Positions 31,422 through 40,103 of a DNA stretch of 64,000 bases are shown here, one piece after another. This stretch comes from Ferrovum sp. PN-J185 (GTDB lineage Bacteria > Pseudomonadota > Gammaproteobacteria > Burkholderiales > Ferrovaceae): the NCBI RefSeq assembly GCF_001581925.1, contig NZ_LQZA01000002.1, forward strand, positions 124,001 through 188,000, in the 5' to 3' direction. Under the pieces are notes generated by a model, which saw only the letters and a list, made by a program, of their open reading frames with translations, did no database searches and was not told the DNA's origin. Each line of letters opens with the position of its first letter. The stretch's first letter is position 1. The position numbers were made by a program, and so were the translations under genes.

Positions 31422-31958
31422 ATGTCTAATACAAACTCTTCTTTTCTAAATGTAGTTAAAGGTATTTTGTTAACAGCAGCAGGCGTTGTAGTGGTTTTAT
31501 TCCTACAACATTTTGTGTTTAGTTTAAAGCCACAACCGCATATCTCAAATACAGAAATAGAAAAAAGAATTAAACCATTAGCGAGTGTCGTCATAACTCC
31601 TCTCCCCAAGCAAGCTACCGCCGCCAGTGAACCAGCAAATAGTTCGCAAAATAAAACTGTTGATACTGCTTCTACATCATCAGTAACTAAAGAGTCTGTA
31701 GCTAGTAACGATAATACTTTAGTTGGTAAAAAAACATTTGATGCTATTTGTACTGGTTGCCATAGTTCTGGAGCGTTAGGTGCTCCTAAGTTTGGTAATA
31801 AAAAAGACTGGGCACCAAGAATAGCTCAAGGCATAGATATCTTATATCACAGTGCTATTAACGGTAAAAATAGTATGCCTGCTAAAGGCGGTAATCCTTC
31901 TTTAACAGACGCTGAGGTTAAAGCTGCTGTTGATTATATGGTGGCTGCAGCTAAATAG
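31422..31958 (+). CDS. Membrane-anchored class I cytochrome c (c5-like)
   Basis: This 178-residue protein has an N-terminal transmembrane helix (about 13-33) with no clear cleavage site. A long Ala/Ser/Thr-rich linker (about 55-98) and a single-haem domain follow. The haem attachment motif is CTGCH (C110, C113, H114) and the axial methionine is M152 in SMPAKGG, as in cytochrome c5 proteins. It should shuttle electrons at the periplasmic face while tethered to the inner membrane. No oxidase genes are adjacent, so its partner is unknown. GGAT lies 7 bases before the ATG. Confidence 0.92.
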   Translation: MSNTNSSFLNVVKGILLTAAGVVVVLFLQHFVFSLKPQPHISNTEIEKRIKPLASVVITPLPKQATAASEPANSSQNKTVDTASTSSVTKESVASNDNTLVGKKTFDAICTGCHSSGALGAPKFGNKKDWAPRIAQGIDILYHSAINGKNSMPAKGGNPSLTDAEVKAAVDYMVAAAK

Positions 31959-31961
31959 CGT

Positions 31962-32792
31962 ATGAGTATTTACGTTATTGGTGATGTACAAGGATGTTTT
32001 ACACCTTTACAACAATTATTAGATAAGATTAACTTTTGTGCTAATCAAGATCAATTATGGTTTGTAGGGGATCTAGTTAATCGTGGTCCACAATCATTAG
32101 AAGTATTACGCTTTATAAAAGATCTTGGTGATAGTGCAATTTCTATTTTAGGGAACCACGATCTACATTTGTTGTGTGTAGCTCGAGGTTATCAAAAAGC
32201 CCATGGTAGCGACACGCTGGAACCCATATTAGCCGCTCCTGATAAAGAAGAGTTATTGAATTGGTTAAGATTACGACCAATGATTCATCATGATCAGGGT
32301 GTAACTATGGTTCACGCAGGTCTTCTTCCTCAATGGACAATTACAGAGGCCCTTTCTTTGGGGCGAGAAGTGGAAAGCGTATTAAGAAGCGAAACATATC
32401 ATGATTTTTTAATTCATATGTATGGTAATAAACCAGCCTCTTGGAGTGATAAATTAAGTGGTATGGAGCGTTTACGAGTGATAACCAACGCCATGACACG
32501 ATTAAGGTTAATAGATAAAGAAGGAAAGATGGATTTTTCTTTTAAGGGGAAAATTCAAGAAAAGCCTAAGAATCTATATGCTTGGTACGAGTTTCCAAAA
32601 AGAAAATCCAGTCGAGATACGATTGTATTTGGGCACTGGTCAGCCTTAGGGCTTCATATAGAATCAACTATTCTTGCTTTAGATACAGGATGTTTATGGG
32701 GAGGATGTTTAACCGCTTTACGCTTGGAGGATAGAAAGTTATTTCAAGTTAACTGCCAGGCTGAAGCGTCACTGAAGCACTTCATGAAGTAG
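31962..32792 (+). CDS. apaH: Symmetrical bis(5'-nucleosyl)-tetraphosphatase ApaH
   Basis: ApaH (276 residues) splits Ap4A into two ADP and also removes Np4 caps from RNA. The metallophosphatase motifs are intact: GDVQGC (7-12), GDLVNRGP (37-43) and GNHDLHLL (64-71). The C-terminal FGHW motif follows the usual LYAWYEF. It begins 3 bases after the cytochrome c stop and its 3' end overlaps the convergent plsC by 24 bases. Confidence 0.96.
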   Translation: MSIYVIGDVQGCFTPLQQLLDKINFCANQDQLWFVGDLVNRGPQSLEVLRFIKDLGDSAISILGNHDLHLLCVARGYQKAHGSDTLEPILAAPDKEELLNWLRLRPMIHHDQGVTMVHAGLLPQWTITEALSLGREVESVLRSETYHDFLIHMYGNKPASWSDKLSGMERLRVITNAMTRLRLIDKEGKMDFSFKGKIQEKPKNLYAWYEFPKRKSSRDTIVFGHWSALGLHIESTILALDTGCLWGGCLTALRLEDRKLFQVNCQAEASLKHFMK

Positions 32793-33518
32793 TGTGTGGG
32801 TATCTTTTTCAAGTATTTGAGCTAGTTCTCGTCGATGAACATCGACAGGAGTGATGATGTTCCCAATGGCAACTCGTACAGTGGTTCGCGGGCTTTTTAA
32901 TACTCCAAATAGAGATGAGACAAAATTCATATCGCCAACAAAGGGAATATGAGGATTAAGCTTGCCATTGGCAAGATAGTAGCGCAGCGCAATAGGTACA
33001 AAAGGGGTTTTTTCACTGACAGCGGGTTGTAACATAGAGCTCTTAAAGGGCAGGATTTGTAGCCCATCAGAAGTAGTACTCTCTGGAAACAAGCCTAATG
33101 AGTCCCCTTCTCTGAGTGCGACAACCATATCATTACCAATCATATGTGTGGCTTTTCTGTTTTGTCTTTCTAAAAAAAGCGTTCCAGACTTATTGGCTAA
33201 CCAACCAAAAATAGGCCAACTTCTCACTTCTGACTTGGATACAAAGCGAACTGGATGTAGAGAATGAATAACAAAAATATCGACCCAAGAAATATGGTTT
33301 GAAGTCAGGATATAGGTTTGATTTCTAAAATTAGGTAGCTCCCCTATCCTCTCAACCCGGATTCTAAGATAAAACAATAGAATCTGTGCCCATTTTCTAA
33401 TTAAGCCGTAACGTACTTTTTTTGATGAAACAGGAAAAACCAGTGTACAAGTTATGACACCAAGTACAACATGAAAAGAGACAAAAACAAGCTTAATAGT
33501 AGACGTTATACGGATCAC
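32769..33518 (-). CDS. plsC: 1-acyl-sn-glycerol-3-phosphate acyltransferase
   Basis: This 249-residue membrane enzyme acylates lysophosphatidate to phosphatidate. The catalytic HX4D is NHISWVD (H75, D80). The acyl-acceptor region FPESTTSDG (about 155-163) corresponds to the FPEGTRS block, with serine in place of the usual glycine. An N-terminal helix (about 8-30) anchors it. It overlaps the kinase gene upstream by 4 bases. Related acyltransferases acting on ornithine lipids or other lysolipids cannot be excluded. Confidence 0.88.
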   Translation of the reverse strand: MIRITSTIKLVFVSFHVVLGVITCTLVFPVSSKKVRYGLIRKWAQILLFYLRIRVERIGELPNFRNQTYILTSNHISWVDIFVIHSLHPVRFVSKSEVRSWPIFGWLANKSGTLFLERQNRKATHMIGNDMVVALREGDSLGLFPESTTSDGLQILPFKSSMLQPAVSEKTPFVPIALRYYLANGKLNPHIPFVGDMNFVSSLFGVLKSPRTTVRVAIGNIITPVDVHRRELAQILEKDTHTLLHEVLQ

Positions 33519-34453
33519 GTATAAAAATCCAAATTAAAATATTGATTGAATAGAGAGGCAATCTCACTAGTAGTAAGGCTATGATTTTGTCCACCACGAT
33601 GAGCTATTTTTATTGAGCCCATGAGTGCCGCCAGGCGTCCTGTTTTTGCCCAAGACCATTGATGTGTAATGCCGTAAATAAGCCCAGCTCGATAAGCATC
33701 ACCACAGCCTGTTGGGTCCACAATGTTATCAGCCCTTACTGCTGGAATATGAATTAACTCATTGTCTGTATAGATAGTAGATCCTTCAGCACCTCTAGTC
33801 ACCACAGCAGCATCTACTTTTTTTGCTAGTTCTTCAATTGATAGCCCGGTTTTATCAACTAGAAGTTGGGCCTCATAATCATTGACAGCAAAATAGTTCG
33901 CTTGCTCAATGAAGTTGAGTAGTTCTTCGCCATTGAACATAGGTAAACCTTGTCCCGGATCGAAGAGAAAAGGGATCTTCTGTTGATAAAAAGAGTTAGC
34001 GTGTTGAATCATGCCAAGCTTACCGTCTGGAGAAACCACACCAAAACTGACGTTATCAGCCTGTTCTACCTGATTAATATGAGAGAAATTCATTGCTCCC
34101 GGATGAAAAGCCGTGATTTGGTTGTCATCTAAGTCAGTGGTTATAAACGCTTGGGCAGTAAAATTATCGTTAACTTGTTGAATATATTGAGTGGAAATAC
34201 GTAAAGAGTCTAAACGTTTCTGATATTCAGTGAAATCGTGACCAACGGTTGCCATAATGGCTGGATTACCACCCAATAAATTAAGGTTATAAGCGATATT
34301 GCCAGCAGTACCACCGAACTCTCTACGCATGGTAGGGACTAAAAAAGCCACACTTAAAGAATGAATTTTTTCTGGCAAAATATGATGCTGGAAACGATCT
34401 TCAAACACCATGATGGTGTCATAAGCCATAGAACCACAAATTAAGGTTTTCAT
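33515..34453 (-). CDS. PfkB family carbohydrate/nucleoside kinase
   Basis: This 312-residue ribokinase-fold enzyme has the N-terminal substrate motif REFGGTAGNIAYNL (44-57) and the C-terminal PfkB signature DPTGCGDAYRAG (246-257), with D252 as the catalytic base. The start GSMAYDTIM resembles bacterial proteins annotated as adenosine-kinase-like or sugar kinases. The exact substrate cannot be read from the sequence. It overlaps plsC by 4 bases, indicating co-translation. A poor 6-bp hairpin lies in the gap before gcvH. Confidence 0.88.
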   Translation of the reverse strand: MKTLICGSMAYDTIMVFEDRFQHHILPEKIHSLSVAFLVPTMRREFGGTAGNIAYNLNLLGGNPAIMATVGHDFTEYQKRLDSLRISTQYIQQVNDNFTAQAFITTDLDDNQITAFHPGAMNFSHINQVEQADNVSFGVVSPDGKLGMIQHANSFYQQKIPFLFDPGQGLPMFNGEELLNFIEQANYFAVNDYEAQLLVDKTGLSIEELAKKVDAAVVTRGAEGSTIYTDNELIHIPAVRADNIVDPTGCGDAYRAGLIYGITHQWSWAKTGRLAALMGSIKIAHRGGQNHSLTTSEIASLFNQYFNLDFYT

Positions 34454-34522
34454 AATAGTTTATAGAGGTATCCGTAAATATTGTCTCATCAGTAATTTTT
34501 CTAGATGAGGTAATTGGTCAAA

Positions 34523-34900
34523 TTAACCAATAAGCTTTTGGTAAGCTTCTTCAGTAAGTAGTTGCTCAAAATCAGCCATATTGCTACATTGGATTTTAAA
34601 CAGCCAGCTACCATAAGGGTCTTGGTTGATACTTTCTAGTTTATCAGCAAGTTGGTTATTGATCTCAATTATGGTGCCAGAAACAGGTGCATAGACATCC
34701 GATGCAGATTTGACCGACTCAACAGTGGCGCAGCTTTCATTTTGTTTAACTTGAGTTCCTACTTTGGGAAGATCCATAAACATAACATCGCCCAATTGCT
34801 GTTGAGCAAAATCAGTAATACCCACATAAAAGACATCATTATCAATGGGGCTAATCCATTGATGTGTTTCGCTGTAACGACGTAGAGTTGGTTGTGTCAT
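34523..34900 (-). CDS. gcvH: Glycine cleavage system H protein
   Basis: GcvH (125 residues) carries the lipoyl arm that shuttles the aminomethyl group of glycine. The lipoylated residue is K64 in ESVKSASDVYAP. The fold and length are standard. gcvT and gcvP are not adjacent. The gene lies 19 bases after prmA. Besides glycine cleavage, H proteins also serve as lipoate donors in some bacteria, so the lone gene need not imply a broken pathway. Confidence 0.95.
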   Translation of the reverse strand: MTQPTLRRYSETHQWISPIDNDVFYVGITDFAQQQLGDVMFMDLPKVGTQVKQNESCATVESVKSASDVYAPVSGTIIEINNQLADKLESINQDPYGSWLFKIQCSNMADFEQLLTEEAYQKLIG

Positions 34901-34919
34901 AGTCTTTCCAGTAAATATA

Positions 34920-35813
34920 TTATTTTTTTCTACCCATCAAACAAACCCATTCCTCTTGTTGACCAACTTGTGACAGGGTAATCCATGGGTTATAAATGCT
35001 GATCATTTCTTCCGTTTGTTTGGCAAGCAGTCCCGATAAGATAAGCCACCCACCTGGTTTGACATAAGAGCACAGTAAGGGAGCAAGGACTTTAAGAGGC
35101 GCTGCCAGAATATTGGCTACAACGCCATCATATAAATTATTACCTTTCCAATCTTGACTATTAAAGAAGTGAGCGCTTACATTGTTAAGTTCTGCATTAC
35201 GTCTTGCCGCATTCACAGCCGCTTCATCAATATCAATGCCTGTTACCGATTTGGCGCCCATCATGGCTGCAGCAATGGCAAGAATACCTGAGCCGCAACC
35301 ATAATCTAGAATATCTGATGCACCATTAAGTTCGCTTAATAGAGTTGTTAAGCAGAGCTGGGTGGTAGGATGTCCTCCTGTACCAAAAGCCTGTCCAGGA
35401 TCAATGCGGATATTAATTGCATCTATATTTGGTGGGGTATGCCAGGTAGGTACAATCCACACTTGGTTATTGATTTTGATGGGTTCGAATTGGCTTTGGG
35501 TGAGTCTCACCCAATCTTGATCGTGAATGATATCTACCTGATAAACCGGTATTTCAGATAAGCCAAGTGTATCAACAACGGTTGCCATCAACGCTTCCGC
35601 GTTGTGATCAAGATCAAGTAAAACATTAAGAGTACACCATGGCCACAATTGATCAGTTTCATGTCCAGGCTCACCAAAGACTTCAAACTCTGGTTGGCCT
35701 GGCACTTCAAAGTTTTCAATTGAGACAGTTAATGCACCATGTGCCAATAATGCATCTGAAAATTCATCAGCAATATCATGAGTAACAGCAAAGGTAAGTT
35801 GATGCCAGGCCAT
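34920..35813 (-). CDS. prmA: Ribosomal protein L11 methyltransferase
   Basis: PrmA (297 residues) trimethylates lysines and the N-terminus of ribosomal protein L11. An N-terminal substrate-recognition domain (about 1-110) precedes the SAM domain, with GTGGHPTTQLCL (about 147-158), DYGCGSGILAIAAAMMGA (about 171-188) and ANILAAPL. Its start shares a base with the accC stop, the conserved accBC-prmA order of Proteobacteria. Confidence 0.96.
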   Translation of the reverse strand: MAWHQLTFAVTHDIADEFSDALLAHGALTVSIENFEVPGQPEFEVFGEPGHETDQLWPWCTLNVLLDLDHNAEALMATVVDTLGLSEIPVYQVDIIHDQDWVRLTQSQFEPIKINNQVWIVPTWHTPPNIDAINIRIDPGQAFGTGGHPTTQLCLTTLLSELNGASDILDYGCGSGILAIAAAMMGAKSVTGIDIDEAAVNAARRNAELNNVSAHFFNSQDWKGNNLYDGVVANILAAPLKVLAPLLCSYVKPGGWLILSGLLAKQTEEMISIYNPWITLSQVGQQEEWVCLMGRKK

Positions 35814-37162
35814 TATTCTTTGCTTGCAGATAACTTTTCTTCTAAATAATGAATACTGGTTCCGCCTTTAATGAACTCAGGATCGTTGAGTAGTTGTTGG
35901 TGTAAGGGAATATTGGTTTTAATTCCCTCAACAACCATTTCCGATAAAGCAATTCTCATTCTTGCTAAGGCTTGTTCGCGTGTTGCGCCATGAGTCAATA
36001 CTTTAGCAATCAACGAATCATAATAAGGAGGCACAAAATAATTCTGGTAAATATGTGAGTCTACACGTGTACCAGGGCCACCTGGCGCATGGTACTGATT
36101 AATACGCCCTGGAGAGGGCATAAAGGTATAGGGATCCTCTGCATTGATACGACATTCAATAGAGTGTCCGTTGAGCACCACCTCTTTTTGTCTAAAGGAC
36201 AGTTTATTACCAGCTGCAATACGAATCTGTTCTTGAACAATATCAATACCGGTAATTAACTCGGTAACAGGGTGCTCAACTTGTACGCGTGTATTCATCT
36301 CAATGAAGTAGAATTCACCGTTTTCATAGAGAAACTCAAAGGTTCCAGCACCACGGTATTTAATTCGTTTACAGGCAGCCACACAGCTCTCACCAATTTT
36401 TTGGCGCAGTTTTTCAGTAATACCTACCCCTGGCGCTTCTTCAATGATTTTTTGGTGACGGCGCTGCATAGAACAGTCTCTCTCACCCAAGAACACGGCA
36501 TTACCATGTTCGTCAGATAATACCTGGATCTCAATATGACGGGGCTGACTAAGATACTTTTCCATGTAAACCGTGTCGTTACCAAAAGCCGCTTTGGCTT
36601 CAGTTCTTGTCATTTGTAGCGAAGAGAGTAGATCCTCTTCTTTTTCCACAACACGCATACCGCGCCCACCGCCACCTGCAGCTGCTTTAATTAATACTGG
36701 ATAGCCTATTTGTTGAGCAATTTTCTTAAGCTCTTTAGGATCCTCTGGGAGTTGTCCTTCAGAACCTGGTACAACAGGAACGCCAGAGGCTTTCATAGCA
36801 CTTTTTGCGCTAATTTTGTCTCCCATGAGGCGAATGGTTTCTGCTCTCGGTCCGATAAAGACAAAGCCACTGTTTTCTACACGTTCTGCAAAATCAGCAT
36901 TTTCTGATAAAAAACCATAACCAGGATGAATAGCTTGTGCTCCAGTCACCTCAGCAGCAGAAATAATCGCAGGGATATTTAGGTAACTTTGTAGAGAAGA
37001 AGCTGGACCAATACAAACAGATTCATCGGCCAGCATAACGTATTTTGCGTCCGCATCTGCTTCAGAGTGAACAGCAACTGTTTTGATACCTAACTCACGG
37101 CAAGCGCGCTGAACTCTGAGCGCAATTTCACCGCGATTGGCAATTAAAATCTTATCAAACAT
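35813..37162 (-). CDS. accC: Acetyl-CoA carboxylase, biotin carboxylase subunit
   Basis: AccC (449 residues) uses ATP and bicarbonate to carboxylate the biotin on AccB, the first step of malonyl-CoA formation. The ATP-grasp fold shows the glycine-rich [12 protein letters not shown] (about 161-172), the biotin-site [12 protein letters not shown] (about 232) and the catalytic [14 protein letters not shown] (about 287-300). It lies 17 bases after accB. The length matches E. coli AccC. Confidence 0.98.
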   Translation of the reverse strand: MFDKILIANRGEIALRVQRACRELGIKTVAVHSEADADAKYVMLADESVCIGPASSLQSYLNIPAIISAAEVTGAQAIHPGYGFLSENADFAERVENSGFVFIGPRAETIRLMGDKISAKSAMKASGVPVVPGSEGQLPEDPKELKKIAQQIGYPVLIKAAAGGGGRGMRVVEKEEDLLSSLQMTRTEAKAAFGNDTVYMEKYLSQPRHIEIQVLSDEHGNAVFLGERDCSMQRRHQKIIEEAPGVGITEKLRQKIGESCVAACKRIKYRGAGTFEFLYENGEFYFIEMNTRVQVEHPVTELITGIDIVQEQIRIAAGNKLSFRQKEVVLNGHSIECRINAEDPYTFMPSPGRINQYHAPGGPGTRVDSHIYQNYFVPPYYDSLIAKVLTHGATREQALARMRIALSEMVVEGIKTNIPLHQQLLNDPEFIKGGTSIHYLEEKLSASKE

Positions 37163-37179
37163 AACGTGTCACCAATGAA

Positions 37180-37665
37180 TTAGGAGATGATGAACAAGGG
37201 CTGCCCATACTCAATAGGCTGGCCATTTTCAACTAAGATGCGTTTGATGGTGCCCGATACATCAGATTCAATTTCATTGAGCAATTTCATTGCTTCAATA
37301 ATACATAGGGTTTGCCCTTCAGAGACGCTTTGACCTACTTCAGCAAACGGAGGAGATCCAGGTGATGGTGAGCGGTAGAAAGTACCAACCATTGGTGATT
37401 TCACCACATGACCTTCATCGTCTGGGTTCACTGCCTCAGGAGCCTGATTAGTGACTTGAGGGGTAGAAGTCTGATTAGGCGCACCTACTTGATGAGCAGG
37501 TGGAGCACCATAATTAAAATTAGGCATAGCAGTGGGCATAACAAAATTTGGGCCTGCCTTAGAAATCCTAACTTTTTCTTCACCTTCTGTGATTTCTAGT
37601 TCTGAGATTCCTGATTCTTGAACTAGATCGATTAATTTTTTAAGTTTTCTTAAATCCATAGTCAT
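37180..37665 (-). CDS. accB: Acetyl-CoA carboxylase, biotin carboxyl carrier protein
   Basis: AccB (161 residues) carries biotin between the two half-reactions of acetyl-CoA carboxylase. The biotinylated lysine is K127 in EAMKLLNE. The beta-thumb region [18 protein letters not shown] precedes it, and an Ala/Pro-rich linker joins an N-terminal helix. Its ATG overlaps the aroQ stop (ATGA) with GGAA 5 bases upstream. An alternative ATG lies two codons on. Confidence 0.97.
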   Translation of the reverse strand: MTMDLRKLKKLIDLVQESGISELEITEGEEKVRISKAGPNFVMPTAMPNFNYGAPPAHQVGAPNQTSTPQVTNQAPEAVNPDDEGHVVKSPMVGTFYRSPSPGSPPFAEVGQSVSEGQTLCIIEAMKLLNEIESDVSGTIKRILVENGQPIEYGQPLFIIS

Positions 37666-38096
37666 AGACGTTCCAGCCAGTAAGTAAGTGCTAAGTGATA
37701 ACCAGTTGCCCCTAAACCACTAATTACCCCTGCAGCGATTGGAGATAAATAGGAATGGGTACGGAAGTGCTCACGAGCGTAAATATTAGAAAGATGGACT
37801 TCAATAAAAGGAATGTTTATCGCAGATAGCGCATCTCTTAACGAGACGCTGGTATGCGTGAGTCCACCAGGATTGATAATAATAAAATCAACTCCCTCAT
37901 CTTTGGCAAGGTGAAGGCGGTCAATTAAAGCGCCCTCCCAGTTACTTTGAAAAGGTATAAGTGTGACTTGATGTCCTTTGCACAACTCCAATAATTGATG
38001 ATTAATATCATCAAGTGTAGTTCTACCATAGACATCGGGTTCGCGCGTACCTAATAAGTTTAAATTAGGTCCATGCATGACTAAAATTTTCTTCAT
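37662..38096 (-). CDS. aroQ: 3-dehydroquinate dehydratase, type II
   Basis: AroQ (144 residues) is the shikimate-pathway type II dehydroquinase. It begins with the signature [17 protein letters not shown], holding catalytic Tyr23. The [16 protein letters not shown] block (75-90), the substrate-site H101 and R108 ([11 protein letters not shown]) are all present. It leads the aroQ-accB-accC-prmA operon. A CCTGA/TCAGG hairpin just upstream overlaps its ribosome-binding sequence. Confidence 0.97.
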   Translation of the reverse strand: MKKILVMHGPNLNLLGTREPDVYGRTTLDDINHQLLELCKGHQVTLIPFQSNWEGALIDRLHLAKDEGVDFIIINPGGLTHTSVSLRDALSAINIPFIEVHLSNIYAREHFRTHSYLSPIAAGVISGLGATGYHLALTYWLERL

Positions 38097-38108
38097 AACA
38101 GCAATTTT

Positions 38109-38121
38109 CCTGATTTTCAGG
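38109..38121. repeat. Inverted repeat at the aroQ ribosome-binding site
   Basis: CCTGATTTTCAGG has perfect 5-bp arms and a 3-base loop, 12 bases before the aroQ start. On the minus strand its 3' arm contains part of AGGA, the only ribosome-binding-like sequence there. Confidence 0.45.
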
Positions 38122-38172
38122 TATTTTGTCTAGTTTTTCGACGAAGATAAGAGAAATTAATGGTTTGTTATT

Positions 38173-39042
38173 CTATTTTTTGAGATTAGATAAACAGCTT
38201 AATACTGATGGATAAAAAAAACTAAAGCCAAGTTCTTGAATTAATCTCTTATTTGTTATTTTACGCGATTCTGCCATGAAACTCCAGCTAATTTCGCTAA
38301 TCATGTTTTTAACTTGGTTTCTCGGTAAACGCTGAGGACGAGTGTATTGATAAAAATCCGCTAACATATCGTAAAAAGAGCCTATTTGCATGGGCTCGTC
38401 ATCCACTGCGTTAAATACTCTTGAGTTAAACGGTTGATACATGCTTAATATGGCCGCTCTCGCTAAATCGAAAGCATGAATATGATTACTCCATGAGTCT
38501 TCATTTTCTTGAATAGTGGGTAACTGTTCTTTTAATCGATTAAGAGGTAGCCTATTTTCAGCATAAATCCCTGGTGCTCTTAAGATGGTTAAAGAGGACC
38601 CTGCACGCCGCGCAAAATCACGTAATTGATTCTCTGCATCAACTCTTCTTGTGGCCCTGGCGGAGGTTGGGTTAGTGGCAGTGGTTTCATCAACCCATTG
38701 ACCTTGATGGTCACCATATACACCAGTGGTACTAATATATACTATGCTCTGTGGTACACTATTGCACCTTGAAAGAGCTGCAATGAGGTGGCGCGTTCTG
38801 ATATCTTTGGTACCCGTTAGGTTAGGCGGAGCAAAGTGGAATATGCCATCAGCAATTCCAGTAATTCTGGTTAAACTGTTGAGGTTATCAAGGTCACCTA
38901 TGATTGGGATAGCGCCTAATTGTCGCCATAAATGGGCTTTCTCAGGATTGCGACAAAGGGCAAAGAGTCGCACGCGATGTTTAAGAAGTGGCATCATACG
39001 CTGTGCTACATCCCCTGCCCCTATGATTAACCAGCGTTTCAT
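38173..39042 (-). CDS. NAD(P)-dependent epimerase/dehydratase-like SDR protein (YeeZ-like)
   Basis: This 289-residue protein has the atypical dinucleotide-binding start LIIGAGDVAQRMM (5-17) and the SDR-like YISTTGVYGDHQGQWVDE. This pattern is seen in the YeeZ group of extended short-chain dehydrogenases. Its substrate is not known. It is divergent from the ferredoxin-type reductase, with 35 bases between their starts, so the two may be co-regulated. It resembles UDP-sugar epimerases distantly, but no sugar-synthesis genes surround it. Confidence 0.8.
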   Translation of the reverse strand: MKRWLIIGAGDVAQRMMPLLKHRVRLFALCRNPEKAHLWRQLGAIPIIGDLDNLNSLTRITGIADGIFHFAPPNLTGTKDIRTRHLIAALSRCNSVPQSIVYISTTGVYGDHQGQWVDETTATNPTSARATRRVDAENQLRDFARRAGSSLTILRAPGIYAENRLPLNRLKEQLPTIQENEDSWSNHIHAFDLARAAILSMYQPFNSRVFNAVDDEPMQIGSFYDMLADFYQYTRPQRLPRNQVKNMISEISWSFMAESRKITNKRLIQELGFSFFYPSVLSCLSNLKK

Positions 39043-39077
39043 TGTTTAATACACCTTAATTGTTCAGGAAAAAACGT

Positions 39078-40103
39078 ATGTCAGTAAAGGTTACTTTAAG
39101 CCCAAGTGGCAACCAGTTTCAATGTGATTCAGAGGATACCATATTAGAAGGCGCTCAGAAGGAAGGCTTTATTTTACCTTTTGGCTGTAGGAGTGGTGCG
39201 TGTGGATCTTGTAAGGGTAAAGTCATTGATGGCTCTGTTGATCGTGGCGAGTATCAAAGTTCAGCATTAACTGATGAAGAAGTCGGGGAAGGATACGCGC
39301 TATTGTGTTGTGCTAAGCCAATAACAGATATCACAGTGGAAATTCGTCAAGTAAATGGCCTAAAAGATATTCAAGTAAAAAAATTACCTTGTCGAGTGGA
39401 ATCCATTGAAAAACCCAATCATGACGTGGCTATATTGAAATTGAAACTGCCTGCGCAGGAAAAGTTTGAGTTTCTGGCTGGTCAATATATTGATTTCTTG
39501 CTTAAAGATGGTAAGAAAAGAAGTTTCTCAATGGCTAACGCCCCTCATGAAACCGGTATGATTGAATTACATATTCGTAACTATCCGGGTGGTAGCTTTT
39601 CCCAATACGTATTTAATGAGCTTAAAGAAAAAACCATTTTACGTTTTGAAGGGCCGTTGGGTACTTTCTTTTTAAGAGAGGATTCAGATAAGCCTATTAT
39701 ATTCATGGCTGGTGCCACTGGTTTCGCACCGATAAAAGGGATAATTGAATCGGCAAGACATAAAGGAATTGATCGTCCCATGGTGTTATATTGGGGGGTC
39801 AGAACCAAAGCGGATCTGTATTACTATGACCTAGCTCAAAGTTGGGTAAATGATCGTTTTACATTCATTCCGGTATTGTCAGAACCTCTTTTAGAGGATC
39901 AATGGCAAGGCAGAACAGGATTGGTACATGAGGCTATTTTGGCTGATTACGCCGATTTATCGGGTTACCAAGTTTATGCTTGCGGTGCACCGATTATGGT
40001 GGAATCAGGATTTAAAGCTTTTACTCAAACAAGAGCGTTACCTGAGGATGAATTTTACTCTGATCCATTCACCCCTTCAGTTGATAATAAAGCGACCAGT
40101 TAA
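39078..40103 (+). CDS. 2Fe-2S ferredoxin/FAD-NAD reductase (AscD-like)
   Basis: This 341-residue electron-transfer protein fuses an N-terminal plant-type ferredoxin to a ferredoxin-NADP reductase module. The cluster ligands are C37, C42, C45 and C77 (CRSGACGSC and LLCC). The FAD site RSFSMANAP and the NAD-binding GATGFAPIKG follow. It resembles CDP-6-deoxy-glucose reductases (AscD/RfbI) and oxygenase reductases. Its true partner is unknown because no oxygenase or dehydrase is next to it. The ATG at 39078 is preferred over an upstream TTG because AGGA lies 8 bases before it. Confidence 0.85.
   Translation: MSVKVTLSPSGNQFQCDSEDTILEGAQKEGFILPFGCRSGACGSCKGKVIDGSVDRGEYQSSALTDEEVGEGYALLCCAKPITDITVEIRQVNGLKDIQVKKLPCRVESIEKPNHDVAILKLKLPAQEKFEFLAGQYIDFLLKDGKKRSFSMANAPHETGMIELHIRNYPGGSFSQYVFNELKEKTILRFEGPLGTFFLREDSDKPIIFMAGATGFAPIKGIIESARHKGIDRPMVLYWGVRTKADLYYYDLAQSWVNDRFTFIPVLSEPLLEDQWQGRTGLVHEAILADYADLSGYQVYACGAPIMVESGFKAFTQTRALPEDEFYSDPFTPSVDNKATS

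Noticed and set aside
31391-31429. A 12-codon open frame overlapping the start of the cytochrome c gene, possible leader peptide
   Set aside because: The candidate -10 TATAAT overlaps its ATG, so transcription would begin after it. No ribosome-binding sequence was seen.
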